From Stromatinia cepivora (Eukaryota; Ascomycota; Leotiomycetes; Helotiales; Sclerotiniaceae), in the NCBI GenBank assembly GCA_014898415.1, contig RCTD01000021.1, forward strand, positions 372,001-436,000: a stretch of DNA of 64,000 bases. The letters are read 5' to 3'. Positions 48,294 through 62,387 of this stretch are shown here, piece after piece. The position numbers were made by a program, and so were the translations under genes. Within the stretch, counting starts at the first letter, position 1. The number at the start of each line of letters is the position of its first letter. The notes beneath the pieces were generated by a model. The model saw only the letters and a list, made by a program, of their open reading frames with translations, did not search any database and was not told the DNA's origin.

Positions 48294-50094
48294 GAGGTTG
48301 AATTGTAATTATATATATTGCTCGCGGCACTTGTCTTGGGAGGATACGTGTATAACATAGAAGAGAAGTGAACCCAGGAAAGCACCTAGTCTACCTTCTA
48401 ATTTTTTTGAGTGGGTTAAAAGTAAACCTACTTACAAAAATGTATTACCTACTCATTGCCATGGTTTAATCAGTCAACCGGGAAATGGATATAAAACTTT
48501 TTGCAACATCATCTCAGCTCGCGGCTGCGGCATGATCTGCACATTCTCAACCCATATTCCTCGGAAGCCTGACAAGTTTCAATAACAAACTTTTCTTTAA
48601 CTCGATCATATAAACGAAGATCAAACTCGAAATAAGATGTTTATCCAAACGAACAGGGGTACCACAAAAGTAGATTTATGCCTAAAAGAGGTAGTGTGCT
48701 GCTGACTAATTTTTCCTTGGCGTTTGACGTTTCACGTTGAAAAGGAAAGGACGCGGGTAGTACAAGCAATGGGGCAGGAATAGGAAAGGACGTATACGGT
48801 GTTTTATCAGTTGTCAAGATGGCAGATGCAGGTGATGGACGAGAGTGATTCAGATTACAATAAATGAAGGGATATTGCAAAAGCCTTCATTGGTAAATCC
48901 GGTAGGTTATTCTTTTCATCACCATACCGATGTATATGATGAAAATTTCGTTTGTAGGGAGATTGAAGAGATTGAACGTCAAATAATAAGATAGTGCTTT
49001 TTGCATCAGTCATCAGTGCATTTAAGTGGCACTTAAAAGCCCAAATTCGATCAACGGATGTGCATTGAAGTGGCTTTTGCTGGTTGGCTGCATAAGATGA
49101 GGGGTTTTCGTTTGCTGTTCGTCTGGGGTTGGTGGTAAGATATGCAGGAAATGTATGCGCTTTCATGGTTGAAGAGTATCATCGGCTGGGTTTCGTTTCG
49201 TTTGCTGTCCCTTTTTTTGTTGGTAAAAGATGTTTCGAGGAAATGCTTAGGTGGGTGCATTTAGTGATACTTCTTGATATCAAGTTTGATTGTCAGATCT
49301 GATGATCATGTAGCCCATCCAATGGAAGGAGACTTGCATTTATTTCATCAAAGAAAGTAGAGTTTCTGGTGGGAAAGGTATGGATCCCGCCATATCTAAA
49401 AGTTGGTATCATGAATGATTGGTATTCTTACTGTGCAGAGAAGTCGCTCAGTGACATCTACTTCTGGAGGAAATGAAACAGATCATCAGGTAAAGGCATA
49501 TATCAAATAAAGCAAATCGACTGCTGCGTTTTAACTTTTGCATCCAAGTGATCATGCAAGGGTAATGGAAGAATGTAAAGATTGAAGTTCAAGGCTATCG
49601 TAATTCGGCTTGATAGTAATCTTTCCAAGGCTGAAGAGGGGGGAAAGTGAGGCCGTTAGGCAAAAGTCGCACATCAAACTTGACAAATAAGTATTTTGGA
49701 TTAAGGTCAGAGACTATTCGATTGTCAAATGAAAATTGAAACATTAAAGGTGTTTTGAGGCCTACAACCCTCCAACCCTCCAACCCTCCAACCCTCCAAT
49801 CATCCAACCATCCAAGATCATTCAATTGTCAAATCTTAATCGGAATATTGAAAAGTCATATGGGGTACTAGGTATCCATGGCGTGCTAGCTTTGTTTTGT
49901 CGATTCTGCGCTAGTGGGGCTTAGATTTCTCCTCTCAATTTGACTTGACAACCATCTGCAAATTTCCTCCTCACCTCAACAAAAACCCTCCACCTCGATA
50001 TCTCTCTCAACTTAAATACAATTCTCCCTTTAATCCCTTCATTATTGTCTCAATTTGACTCTAACATTAAGTTACACCACATTCATCCGTCGCC
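48294..50094. other. Intergenic region, 1.8 kb
   Basis: No supported gene. Short minus-strand open frames at 48641-49260 have no recognised domain. 49767-49812 holds a CCTCCAAC-type short tandem repeat. The final 150 bp (CT-rich, with CTCACCTCAAC and ACACCAC words) are the likely promoter and leader of the large plus-strand gene at 50095. Confidence 0.55.
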
Positions 50095-53000
50095 ATGGCG
50101 GCTTCAACGAATCCCGTTATGGAATCGTTGATCAATCATATTGTTCTCCCGCCGCGGCTTCCAGGCAGGGACGACAGAAGCGAACAGTTAGAGAGCTGTC
50201 TCATGGATCATTTTATCACGGCTTCTAAAACAATGAGGGCTATTACGAAGGACAAACTCTCCGAGAATTGGGACTGGGTTCGTCGATCGTTGGAAACCGC
50301 AAAAGTCTTAAATGCTCGAGGAAAACTGACGAAAGCTACACTCTTATCCGAATTCCGATCTCTCCAGCAGAATGTTTATCTAATTCTCAACATTGCGGAG
50401 CAGAACGCAGCTCTAATTATTTATTGGTATGTCCCAAGCCTTCACAATTATTTATACAGCCTCTGTAGGCACTTCGTACGTAAGAAATACTTGTTAACTC
50501 CATTGAAAAGTATCGAAGAGCGCGTAGTTTTCGAATGTATGGAAACATCGGCATCCGCACAGGGTGTTTTAGCTGCGGAGAATGCCTTAGAATGGGATTT
50601 TCCTGGGTATGCCGTCGATGTTCCATTGTCAACATTCCACCAACCTGATTTCCTGGAAGAGTTGGCCATTTTCTTGGAGCAAGCCAGTACCGAGTCAATC
50701 AAACGATTCGCCGCGAGAACTTATAAAGCTGGCTCGCTTATTATCGAACCACGCGACACCACCTCTTGCGCGCTCATATCACAGATGCTCATGACGCTAT
50801 TGGAAGGCAATGGTCGTAGAATATATCCTTCAATTCTAAAGAAGCGTGTTCGAGACGATGTGGTATGGTTTAATGCCGAGAAGCCATGGAGACGAAATCC
50901 TCTTTATCTCGTATTGCGAGTCGCCTTACAAAGACAGCTATACTCGATGTCAGACTTTGGCCGGACACAGTACAAATTTATGAGATGCCTAGCTATGGCA
51001 CAGGCCCTTGAACTAAGCATCTATGGCGTTAACCTCGAATTACTATCATTCTTAAAAGCCAAACTATGCCGACGCCTTGCCAAACTCGAAAATGATGGTG
51101 ATAAAGTATCAACCGCTCTGGGAGCTATCCATGAACAAACATTCACAACCTTGCGACCTATTTTCCAGAAAGCAATTCAGCGGGCCTCAGAATTTATCGA
51201 ATCAGGGTGGGTAGCTTTTAAGCGGTCTTATCAGCGACCAGTCATGCCACTGCCAAGACGTGCTGCTGATCGTGATTTGTACTTAACTCTCCCCAACAGC
51301 GGTCTTTACCTACAGCGCATCATGGACGAGGCTCTCCATCCACCTCCGCGGGCGCACAACCATAAACTACCTGTAGATGTATCAGCAGCCGCCACTAGGA
51401 AGATTGGGAATTTCGGAAACCGCTATATCGAACTTTGCGACACGGAAATTGGCATTGAGTTGGGAAAACGTCCTTCATCGGCTTGCATCACTGAAAACAA
51501 ATCACGCTGCAGGGAGATTTCGCAACAAATGAATGCATACATCAATGCATCAAAAGGTGCTTATCCTATTAACTCAGAAGAACGTTCTATAATGTTATTG
51601 AGCATCATGGAGCTTTGGATGTCTCTGGATAAGTGTGCATGCGTTGTTTATCCATTACTTAGGGACTTTCATCCTCTCTTTACGTCCGAGATGTTGGATG
51701 TCTTGCAGCTATCTCTATATAAAGACATGCGCCGACTGCAAAAATTCCAGGAATATTTGCAAGATCGCTGCAGAGCTGCGGTTAGCAATGGCGGATACAG
51801 GACCATCTTTGAGGATCCAATACAAGGCTGCTTTGCCGAGCGCTACTTTATCGAGTCTGATGAAGCTTTAAAGATGCAAGATCTCCTTGAGACTATCGAG
51901 TTTGATGCAGAGCAGTTACGCCAGAGGAAAGAAGCGGAGTGCTCGAGGATGAGTACGGAATATGACACTCTTATCAAGAGGATCAATGAGAGCACCTGCA
52001 TTTACACTCTTGACGGACACAGCCGAGATTGCCTAAAGTGCTCTCTGGAAAAGGAGGCCAAAAACTTTAGAATTCAGGTGAGATAGACCGCGACTGCGAT
52101 GGTTTCCTCGTTTTGTACTACCTGTTACTCAGAAATTCATGCTTACTAGAACTACAGGTCCACGAGCATCCTTTGCCTTCAGATCCAACTCAAGTGAGTG
52201 TGGTTATCTTTGAGCTATCCTGTCCCTGGCCGTTTTCAGTTTATCGAGATACGACCTGGAAGATCTTATCGGCTTTGGCTTGTCCAACAAAACAAGGCGG
52301 TACCTTGGAGCTTCGGGCAAGTACTCTCCAATGCATCTCTTTCAAAGGAGTGGAAAACACTAACTGTGCTTTAGGTTCTTCTGAAAGATTATCCGGGACT
52401 CTCGAGATATATGGGTAAAACAGAACATGGGTTCTCATTGGGATCAACGACAAAAAGATTCCACAAAACTCAGTTAGTTGACTCTTCTAGACTAATTCAC
52501 GCAAAGCCGAAACCTCAATCGCTGACCCATATATCTTAGCTATCGCACAGTTATGTTCCCTGTTGATATTAATGATGTGTGTCCTTCTAATAGCTTGAGA
52601 TTGTCCTACTACGACCTTCCTTCCAAACTATGGCCAGGCCGAGAGTTTCAACTCGAAAGACCTTCATTTTCACACCATTTCCAGTTCACGTTACCTCAAA
52701 GCTCGCCATTCTCGATGCTTTTGCCACATCTGTCTACCAACAGGGACGGGCGTTCGTCGTACGAGGTCGTTGCAAGTCAATCGCAATGTCCTAAAGGTCT
52801 GAATGTTCATGAGTTTGTGGCCTATCAAGCACTATTTTCAGGCAAAGCCCGCCGTCTTACGCAGTTGCTGGTGGAACTTGGGTCTCAAAGTCTAAACTTT
52901 AGTACTGAATCAATGGCTATTCTAGTCTCGCGTCTAGTACTCGAAGCTGGACCTCATCATGACGGCGATTCTTTGCGTGTCATCCACCAGTCATTCCGAG

Positions 53001-56000
53001 ATAACACCTTCTGTTCCAGGATGTTGGAGCAATTGCATCAGAGATTGAGAAACATCAGGTCAAACTATCGTGAGAACCATGCCATGCAAACGATATTGAC
53101 CATACTTCTACGCATGAAACAGCTCGCACCCCCCAGTATTACCAAGTTAGCCTCCGAATTACTCGAAACTGCTCGATCAATCACCGCATCTTGGGTCAAA
53201 ATTCTCAGAGAAGAAATCAGACAGGCAATCGATTCTGATACTGCTTCCAGGTGCCAAACATATTGTTTATGGGCTGCTTTACTCTGTCGGCGAACATATT
53301 TTTATCAAGATGACGCACTATTGGATCCAGAAGCTCTACGTTGTTTTATCGAATGCTCAATCACGCTGCAAGATAATCTTTCCAATGATCCTGCCCTGGC
53401 CCCGGTTGGGCTCAAGAATGCTATCATTCGAGATTTGAAGGCTGTCTATCATATGCGACTTCTTCTACGGGAATCTCTGATTGCTAACCCTCAATCCCTA
53501 CTGCTAGCAGTGGGCATTGTCTGGCCACTACCAGAAGGAAGTAAACCACGTGTATCTTCGTCGTTGTCTTTTGATTGCCCTGAAAAATGGTGGGTTTACG
53601 CAAAAATTGTTAGTTCAACTTTCATGAAAGAACAAACACTGAGCTTTCATCTATTCTACGGCTACCTCTTGATAGATGGTCAGCCTCTGGGAATGCTTCC
53701 GGCTGAGTATAGAGCATCAACTACTCTAAAAGATCTTTTCGGGGATGTCAACCTTCTCACCTTCCCTTCATCTTTGCCCGGCTCCAAGTTCCAGTTAACA
53801 AACGATCAATTCGGTCATACCATTCATCTTGGGTCTCGTGATGGAAATGTCGTTGTTCGAGCCTGTTTAGGAAACACCGTTCTGGAGTTCGTACCCAGTA
53901 GGGTATTTCACACTGGAGCAAATTATGATTTGCCAATACCACTATTGTTCGATTGTGTCCAGTAAGTTCCTTGAATTCGTATACAACTGCCTGTCGAAAC
54001 TGACAATTTACAGCTGGCTCAACCTGACCACGGGGATTATCGAAATCCGACAGAAACCCCATATATGGAAATTTAAAGATAGCAATTGGCTGTTGAATAT
54101 ACGAACTCGTACAGCATATCGTCGTTCCTCCTGCTTGGTGGACCCGTTTAGCCCAACATTCAAACGTGTGCACAGGATCCTTGAGTATTTCGAGGAGCCG
54201 GGCTACTTGACAGTCTACCAGCCGCTGAGGAAAAATCTCACTGTTGAGCTTAAACGCCTATCTTTATCTTTCACAGTTAACTACAAGAAGTATCTTGAAT
54301 CGTCTCAGTTGCACGCGGAGATAGATGCTGACCAGGATTGTGGCACTTGGTATGGACTACGCAGTAAAATCGTACTCAGGGATACTATTAATCCACGAGT
54401 GCGTAGTATTCTTGTGCCGTTGCCTGGTGACGATCCCAACAGTATAAAATCCCGCTGTTATGGAATACACGTTCAAGTACATATTGAAAATAATGGAACT
54501 TATGGTCGCTTTTTCGTCAATGATTCTCTAGGGCGAATTGATTGCCCAGCTGAGCCTTGGCAACTCTACACTAAAGCTTTACTGCATGGTGTTACATCTT
54601 TTCTCCTGCCAGACATTTTGACAAAACGTACTGGAACGGAGGAAGCTGTTGCATGTTTAAAATCCGGTCTTTACCAGCCTTGGGTACCTCTGAGACTGAC
54701 ATCACGCCTGTGTCTGTCCAGAATTGCGATGCTTAGCCCTATTAGGGAGTATTATCCAAAAGACGGTAAATCTATGCAGAAGATTAATTGGAGTGATAAA
54801 TGGACAACTACAATTCAATATGATGGCTACGAATCAATAGTTCAAGATCTAATCGACAAAAGTGATAAGTTGGAAAAATTTTCTCATGAAAAGACTCAGG
54901 AACTGCCGCAGCTGAAGACAGAGCGACAACAGCACCTAGTGAATCGAAGCTACACCCGCTTGAGACTTTTCAAGCGCCCAGATGGATTCCTTGAGGATCA
55001 TGCAATGACTCCAGACCCTGTGTATGATTCACGAGACAAGTACTGTGCTAGTCAAAGGCGCAAGAACATTCTGGAGTGCGTCGATCACATCAATCATTGG
55101 CCTCAAAAAATACATACCATGGCAGAGTTGGCTGGTATTCTGCAAACATACCCTAATCTGAGAGGCTTCTATGCAGAATCTAGAAAGCTTCTCCTGACAG
55201 ATCGTTTGGATGTTGATTTCGGAGTATCATTTGGCCCTTTATATCGATTCTGTCAACAAGCTTCTTCAGACGACAAGTTTCGACTTCAGTTCCTGTTTGC
55301 TTTGATGTCATTTCGGGATGATATCAATATGGATGTGGTTAGGGTATTGCTTGCTTGTTCTGTGTTGGCGGACTTGAAAAAGCTGAATCCTCCTGACTGT
55401 CCTAATTATGTTCAATTTCGTCCGAACCAGACTCCGCATCTTGCATACATCCTACAATTGCTTAAGCCTTGTCGTATACCGTACCCGCAAGACTTTCGTG
55501 ATACTTTTGGTGGATTCAACTTACACGCGAAGCAGCGCAAGAATCTAGAGCGCCGAGAACATGAGTACGAAACGCAAACAGATGCGGATTGTGAGCTGTT
55601 TGCAAAGTTTTTGCTTGATCAATGGCCATGTCCAAAACCTTCCATTGGCGTCTTTTCGACTCCAGGACGTATAGATATCGCCAAGGCTATGAGTATTATA
55701 CAGCCAGATTGGGAGCGACTTTTCCAGAACATGGAGCTCTCCAAGTATCTCGAAAAAGTTCAAATAGTGCTTGGCAAAGCTTATAGTGGAACAAATTTCG
55801 TGTTGCCAAATATGGAGATTCAAACACAAGTAGTATATTCATCAAGGGTTCGAGGTGGCGAGTCACCCACGATGTCGGTAGATTTAATGCGAATGTCATG
55901 CGAGACTATGATAGTATCTAATAAGGCAGTCTCATCCAATATACAAGCTGAAACCCCGAATCACGATGGCAATGTAATTTCTCGAGAGGCATGTCTTCTC

Positions 56001-59000
56001 GAGGGCATCGTTAAGAGTAAGTAATATTCTCGGGTTTTACATCTATACTCTGCTCCCAATCTCCATGATCTACACGCGACTTGTACTGATATTTCCTTAG
56101 ATCTCATGGGCTTTGAGGCCTCGTTGGTACGCCAGAAATATGGGCAAGGACTAATGCAAAGCTTAGAGTCCCTCAAAGTATTCGAGCAAATTTCGAAAAA
56201 TGGTAGAAAGCACGTCGATACGCTCAAACTCTCCAGTGACATAGACAAAACTAGAAGAGTACTACAACAAATTTTCAGGGAAATATATCAATCATGTGAC
56301 AGTCCGAGTGCTACTTGGCTGCGAGCAGGAGGCTTGTACCCATGTATTTCAACTATCACACTGCTTGAGAACCTACGGTCTACCTTGAGCACAGGCATTA
56401 AATTTGGCAGTGGCATGAGAGAGAGTTTGATCAAATATGCTTTACACATCACAGAACTCCAACGTCTACTCAGGATCGAAGAAGCGTTCGCCAAGGGCGA
56501 TCAACAGCGCTTGATAGAGGAGCAGAATAACCCAGGACATTCAAATTGGCAGCCGATCGACGAGCCTGATTGGCTCTTAATCGAAGTGGAGGCAAACGTT
56601 CTCATTCGGCCTGACCAAGTTGACGTAGCGAGAGCTACGATTTCTCCAAGTTCTAAATCAAACTCTGTTCTACAAATGAACATGGGACAAGGCAAGACGT
56701 CAATCATTGTGCCTATGGTGGCCTGTAAACTAGCCAATGCCGAGCGCCTTGTGCGAATCATCGTACCCAAACCATTATTAGTACCAACGGCGCAGTTATT
56801 GCAAGCACGTCTCGGATCTCTGTTAGGCCGAAGCATCCTTCACTTGCCATTTTCGAGGAAAACTCCCACAGATACAGTAAAGACTTATTTCAACTTGCAC
56901 AAGACGGCTCTCCAAAACTCAGGCATTACTATTGCTTTGCCGGAGCATATACTGTCATTTCGATTATCTGGACTTCAACGTCTTTCGGATGGTCATATAA
57001 ATGAGGGAAGTACAATGGTGAAAGTACAAAAATGGTTAAACGAACGTTGCCGAGATGTGATGGATGAGAGCGATCAAATTCTCTCATTACGCACACAGCT
57101 CATATATCCGAGTGGGGCTCAAAAATCAGTTGATAATTACCCTCATCGATGGGAAACAGCTCAAACTTTGCTGGCTCTTGTATCAGGTCACCTATACAAT
57201 CTCGAGAAAGCTTATCCACATAGCATCGAAGTTGTTCGAAGAGATTGTGGTGGATACCCTATGCCATTTTTCCTACGAAAAGATGTCGAGGAGGAGTTAC
57301 TTCGTCGGCTTGTTGCTGATATCTGTACTGGGCGAACTTCCATTTTGGACATGTCTCATTGCTCTAGATCAGATCGCATAGCTATCAGAGATTTTATAAC
57401 CAAACCCAAGGTCACCACAAGTGTATCTAAGGCCGTGAAAGGTATCTTCCCAGACAAACCCGCAATGAAACAAAATCTCTTGAACGTCCGCGGTCTGTTA
57501 GTACATCGAATCTTGTTGTTGGCCTTGAAAAAGAGGTGGCATGTACAATATGGTCTTCATCCCGATAGAGACCCCATCGCCGTTCCATTCCATGGGAAGG
57601 GTGTGCCATCGGACCAAGCTGAATGGGGCCACCCAGATGTTGCAATCCTTCTTACTTGTCTAGCATTTTATTACGATGGACTGAACAACAAACAATTGCA
57701 TCAAAGCCTCGAGCACGTTCTCAAATCAGACGATCCGGCCTCGATATATGATCAATGGTCTATGAGCTGTCCCATGCTACCTGATACATTGCGGGATTGG
57801 AATAGTATTAATCTCGAAGATGAACAACAGATGCTTGAGCTATGGTCGTATTTTAATCTATCTCCAATAATAGTCGACTATTACTGTAATAATTTTGTGT
57901 TTCCAGCACACGCCAAATCTTTCAGTCTCAAACTACAAGCTAGTGGTTGGGAGATCCCTCTATCCTCAACTGATGATCCAAATTCCATCACTACTGGCTT
58001 TAGTGGTACCAATGATAATCGAAATCTGCTGCCACTCAATCTCAAGCAGCAAGATTTAGATGGGCTCGCCCATACCAACTCTGAGGTTCTTACCTACTTG
58101 CTTCAGCCGAGAAATCGACGGTATGTAGTTGCGGCTGATGAACGTGGCCGACATTTCTCCGAGATTGACTTGCTGCGGAAGATCTCAAAACTGGGCATCC
58201 GAGTGCTTATCGATGCCGGAGCGCAGATTCTCGAGTTGAGCAATGAATCACTTGCAAGAAAATGGCTTGAGATTGACCCACAGGCACTTGCGGCCGTCTA
58301 CTTCGATGTAGCCGGAAAGCCAATGGTGGTTCACAAGAAGTACAGGCCAGTGCCATTATCGGCCTCGCCATATTCTGATGACTTAAGTGGTGTTGTTGTT
58401 TATCTCGACGAAGCTCATTGTCGTGGAATTGATTTGAAGATGCCTGCTAATGCTTGCGGGGCGCTAACCTTAAGTGAGTACACCATTTCAAAGTACAATG
58501 AGTCAATGACACCGATACTAACTTTGAATAAGGTCTAGGGCAGAGCAAAGATCATACCGTGCAGGCAGCAATGAGACTAAGGCAACTCGCAACTTCCCAA
58601 TCCGTAATATTCTTTGCACCACCTGAAGTCAACCAGAGCATTTTGGACTGTGTCAAAAAAAATCACGGAAATTCTCTAGATTCGCATGATGTCATTTGCT
58701 GGCTTCTGGAGCAGACATGTGTAGGTATCGAGCTTATGCAGCCTCTTTATTATTCTCAAGGCATTGATTATTGCCGTAGAATTCAGGCTGCAGCTGATAA
58801 TGCAGATTTCCTCGTGAACGCCGGCCAACGGGAGCAGTATCTAGACACCCTGAGGCAAAAGGAGCAACTTAGTCTAGAACAACTTTACGGAGCTAAAACA
58901 AAATCCAAGGCTATAGTTGGCTCTGGGAAATTGACTGCCCAAACATCCAATTATGTAAAGGAGCTCAATGCGATGAAGAGAAGCTTTCGAGATACCGGCG

Positions 59001-60185
59001 ATGCTGTTCACCATACTGCTTTACAAGAAGTTGAACAAGAGAGAGAAGTCGCGTACGAGGTCGAAACGGTGCGTGAGGTCCAAAGGCCTACGCACTATCA
59101 AGCTTGGTCATTCCCTGGCCTCGATAAAGATATTCTGATCTTTGCCAAAACTGGCCGACTACCTGCAGGCTCTACATGCTGTGAACATGCTTTTGTGGCT
59201 CTGAGAAAGACCGGAGTTGGTAGGAAGTTTGGCGTTAATTCTACGGCTCTCCATTCTCGACTATTCGTCTCCAGAGAGTTTATGCGTTCTGTTAAAGTAA
59301 ACACCGAGCCACATGACAATTTCTTGGTAAGTCGGCACCATAATAATTTGTCTCATGATTATATAATTACTAACTCGTCTTCTTTAGCGCCAAGTGAGCT
59401 GGGTTTTATGGAGTCCTGTCACCGAAACTGCTTTAGTTATCATACCTGAAGAAACCGAACTCCTCATCCCAATTCTCCGCGACGCACTAGCTCCTGTTTG
59501 CTTCCTCTTGACCTATGCAGCGCCTATAACCCGCAAAATGCTAGCTCACTTCAACGATCTCAGATATTATGCTATACCTGCACTTCCAAAGGATTGGGTT
59601 GTGCCAATATGGTTGTCAGTACAATTGGGTATTTTCTCAGGGGCCCTTTACTTTGAATTTTCTGAATATGAGTACCTGCGTGGCTTCTTGGGTTTTGAAG
59701 TCGACAAAAATATGGAAGAGTTGCAAGAGGACTGCTTGGAGGAAGAGCATCATGTTACCAATAGCTTGATTAACGAGGACGCCAACGCAAAAGAACAAAA
59801 GTCTGTTGGTTTTACGTCCAAACCTCTAACATTCTTGCAAGAATGGTTGAGTGTGAGACGCAAGGGGCAGGACTTTTCCCATACTCCTATGGGATATGTG
59901 TGCCAAGGAAAAATTCTTACTGAAAGTCATCCATTTTTTAGTAAGAACGAAGCAAGCGCCGACCCAAAACTTGCTCAGTCTAGTCGCAGAGGAATATCTG
60001 GTTCCAAGGGAGCTTCAGCGATGAATACTCATGACGATGATCTTAATGACGACTGGGCCGACATGAATGATGATGAGAATGGTGTAGCAATCGGCGATGA
60101 AAGCGATTCTGAGGATTATGATGACTATGAGGATGAGGAGACTAGTAGTGGTAGTGTTTTCACAGGGTCGGACGAGGAATTTTGA
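50095..60185 (+). CDS. Giant DUF6606/DUF3638/DUF3645 protein, 3209 residues
   Basis: Eight exons: 50095-52077, 52158-52316, 52375-52472, 52540-53961, 54014-56016, 56101-58473, 58533-59326, 59388-60185; total 9630 nt, phases consistent. The intron after exon 2 is GC-AG (GCAAGT donor at 52317, ACTAAC branch, TTTAG). The N-terminus (INHIVLPPRLPGRDD) is that of DUF6606. DUF3638 contains a P-loop-like GQGKTS (2084-2089) and a Walker-B-like DESD (2210-2213). DUF3645 follows, with a second DEAH-like LDEAH (2658-2661) and a LGQSKDHTVQAAMRLRQL segment resembling helicase motifs. The tail (about 3150-3209) is very acidic. Databases often label such proteins ubiquitinyl hydrolase, on what I think is weak evidence; the motifs seen here suggest an NTPase. 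Function unknown, probably intracellular. Confidence 0.93.
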
Positions 60186-60519
60186 GATTCTAATAGGATT
60201 TGCTTGAAAGATATTGCGTGGGATGCTTGGGAATGGGTGAAGATGGGTGAAGATATGATTGTTAGATTACGATACTGACTGGAGATTTGTTTTGCTTTTT
60301 TGCTTTTTGTGGTTGTAGGGAATGGTTCATTACTTTGTAGTTAAAATATGGTAGCATACACTTTTTCTTTGCATTCGTTACGTATATATTGTTTTCTCGA
60401 CTGTGAGATTATTATGAAGTCCTTTTCCAAAATAAATCCCTTCCCCTCGAAAATCAAAATTACAAACCCCTCTTTTCCTCTTCTCCTACCTCCCCCCCCC
60501 AATCATATAACAACCCCTA
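60186..60519. terminator. 3' flanks of two converging genes
   Basis: 334 bp between the stop codons of the giant plus-strand gene and the minus-strand gene at 60520. It contains AT-rich stretches suitable for polyadenylation on both strands and a C-run at about 60492-60500. No precise poly(A) site is claimed. Confidence 0.4.
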
Positions 60520-61567
60520 TCACATAACAACACACCTCTTCTTCTCCTTTTCCCTCCCCAAAAACTCCCCAAAACTCATAAACAACCAATTCCTCTCTTC
60601 CCACCCCAGCACCTCCATCTTCCCCCAATCAACTCGCTTTGCAAGACTTTCTCTTTCCTCTCCCTCTCCTCTATCTCCATCTTTGCTATTCCTATCTCCT
60701 TTATCCCCATCCTCCCGATATCCATCATACTTTCCCTTCTCCGCTACCCACGCAGTCCACATACACCAAACTCTACATTCCTGACCCTTAAACTGCATTT
60801 CCATCTCCATTTTCGTTTCTAAAGTTTCTGTCTCCAGAGAAGAAGGATTGGAAGAAATAGAAATCCCTTCAATCTCACCCTGTCTCATCCCACTTACTTT
60901 TCCCTCGCGCGAAAGTTGCATAGATATTACATTAAACAATGTTTGTAATTTCTGGATTTTTGCACCGTCACTGCTATCTTCTTCATTTTCCCCATCCCCA
61001 TCCGCCTCATCTTCTTCATTTTCCTTTGAATGATGTGAATGATGCAAAGGATGTGAAGGATGTGAAGGATGTGAAGGATGTAAAGGATGCAAAGGCACGT
61101 AAATCAAAAGTTGCTGCACGGGATATCCAGACGGATCATAAATTCCAGCCTCTGTCGTCTGGGTTATTTTTGGGGTGATGGGGAAATAGGGGAGGTGTGT
61201 TGAGAGGATTTGGAGGAGAGTGGTGAGGGGACGGGTGCCTGGGGGGTGTTAGTGGGATTCGAGTTATTTATGTGGGTTAATTTATGATTAATTATTAGGT
61301 ATTCCCATTATCGGTCGGTTTTTAAATTTATCGTAAGAATAATAATAATAATAAATAAAATAATGAGAAATGGAAGAAAAGGAAATACTCACGAATAACA
61401 ATAGTTCCACGCAGCGGCTCCTCATGTGTAAAACCCACAGAATTAGACTCTCTAGATACACATTCAGGATCGGGAAAAGCATTAGAAAAATTCTCTACAA
61501 GTTTGTAGAATTTTTCCTTGAGGGTGTCGTTTCCGCTGAGATCTATTTCAATGAGGTAGGTTGGCAT
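60520..61567 (-). CDS. Protein of unknown function with His/Pro/Ser repeat, 297 residues
   Basis: Two exons, 61393-61567 and 60520-61238. The 154-bp intron starts GTGAGT and ends CCCCCAG; total 894 nt. The start at 61567 (MPTYLIEIDLSG) is preferred; an in-frame ATG at 61609 would add 14 residues. The N-terminal 60 residues look like a small alpha/beta unit (beta strand TYLIEIDL, helix LKEKFYKLVENF). The centre has an in-frame DNA repeat giving HPSHPSHPSHP and His runs, then an acidic stretch. The C-terminal half is rich in Trp and charged residues (VWCMWTAWV, WGKMEVLGWEERNWLF) and may form a second folded part. No family is recognised. Confidence 0.78.
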
Positions 61568-61609
61568 GATTGTATTTTTGCGGTGGTGAGGCGAGAGCGC
61601 GGGATTCAT

Positions 61610-62387
61610 GGTTTGATGAGTGTGGAAATATGATGGGGGAGACGGTGTTTTATATAACTATTCTCCTCTTCTTCCAAGATCCTTTAATCGTGAGAATAGA
61701 AGTTATGGCGAAAATACTTGATGGTGTGGATTTAAATGTTTTTTATATTTTATATTTTACTATAAATATAAAATGCATGTGTATTGGGGTACTGTAGGTA
61801 ACTGAAATGGAGGCTGGTGCTTAGTGGGGGACTGTGAAGGATTCTATGTAGTGCAAGCAGGTAGGTTAGGCGATTGTATTATTATTAGGGTTACTAAAAA
61901 TGAAGGGATAGATATATTATTTTGAGGAAACTTTGATGTAGAAATAAGTGAATGGGTTTTTTGGAAATAAAAAAATGTTTGTCTCGTTGTTAGCTACCTA
62001 GTATATATTGATTGATGATGAAGGTTACGGAGTGGTGGTAGTATCGCTAATTAGAATTTAGGCGGAAAAATTATGCTGAATGGTGTTTCACCGGCACAGT
62101 AAAGATAATGATAATAGGATATAATAGACACTTAGTCCCCTCGAAATACCTACCTAGTAATCCAGTACAAATGAAATAAAGTATGGTCGAGCAGTGTTGA
62201 TTATCCCATCCTGGGCCTGATTGATCCCCTCCCTCCCTATGTCCAAGAACTCCAACCTTTTAGTCCACCAGCCACCGATTTTACCTTGCGGTATATCCTA
62301 TAGCCAACCTATTAATCAAGTCCCTCATGCCTCCTACCTTGTAGTAGATTATATCCTATCCCAATTTCAGACGTCCAGCACCATCAT
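61610..62387. other. Intergenic region between two minus-strand genes
   Basis: No supported gene. AT-rich with ATTTTATATTTTACTATAAA near 61745. Presumably contains the promoter of the gene at 60520-61567 and the 3' flank of the receptor gene at 62388. Confidence 0.5.
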
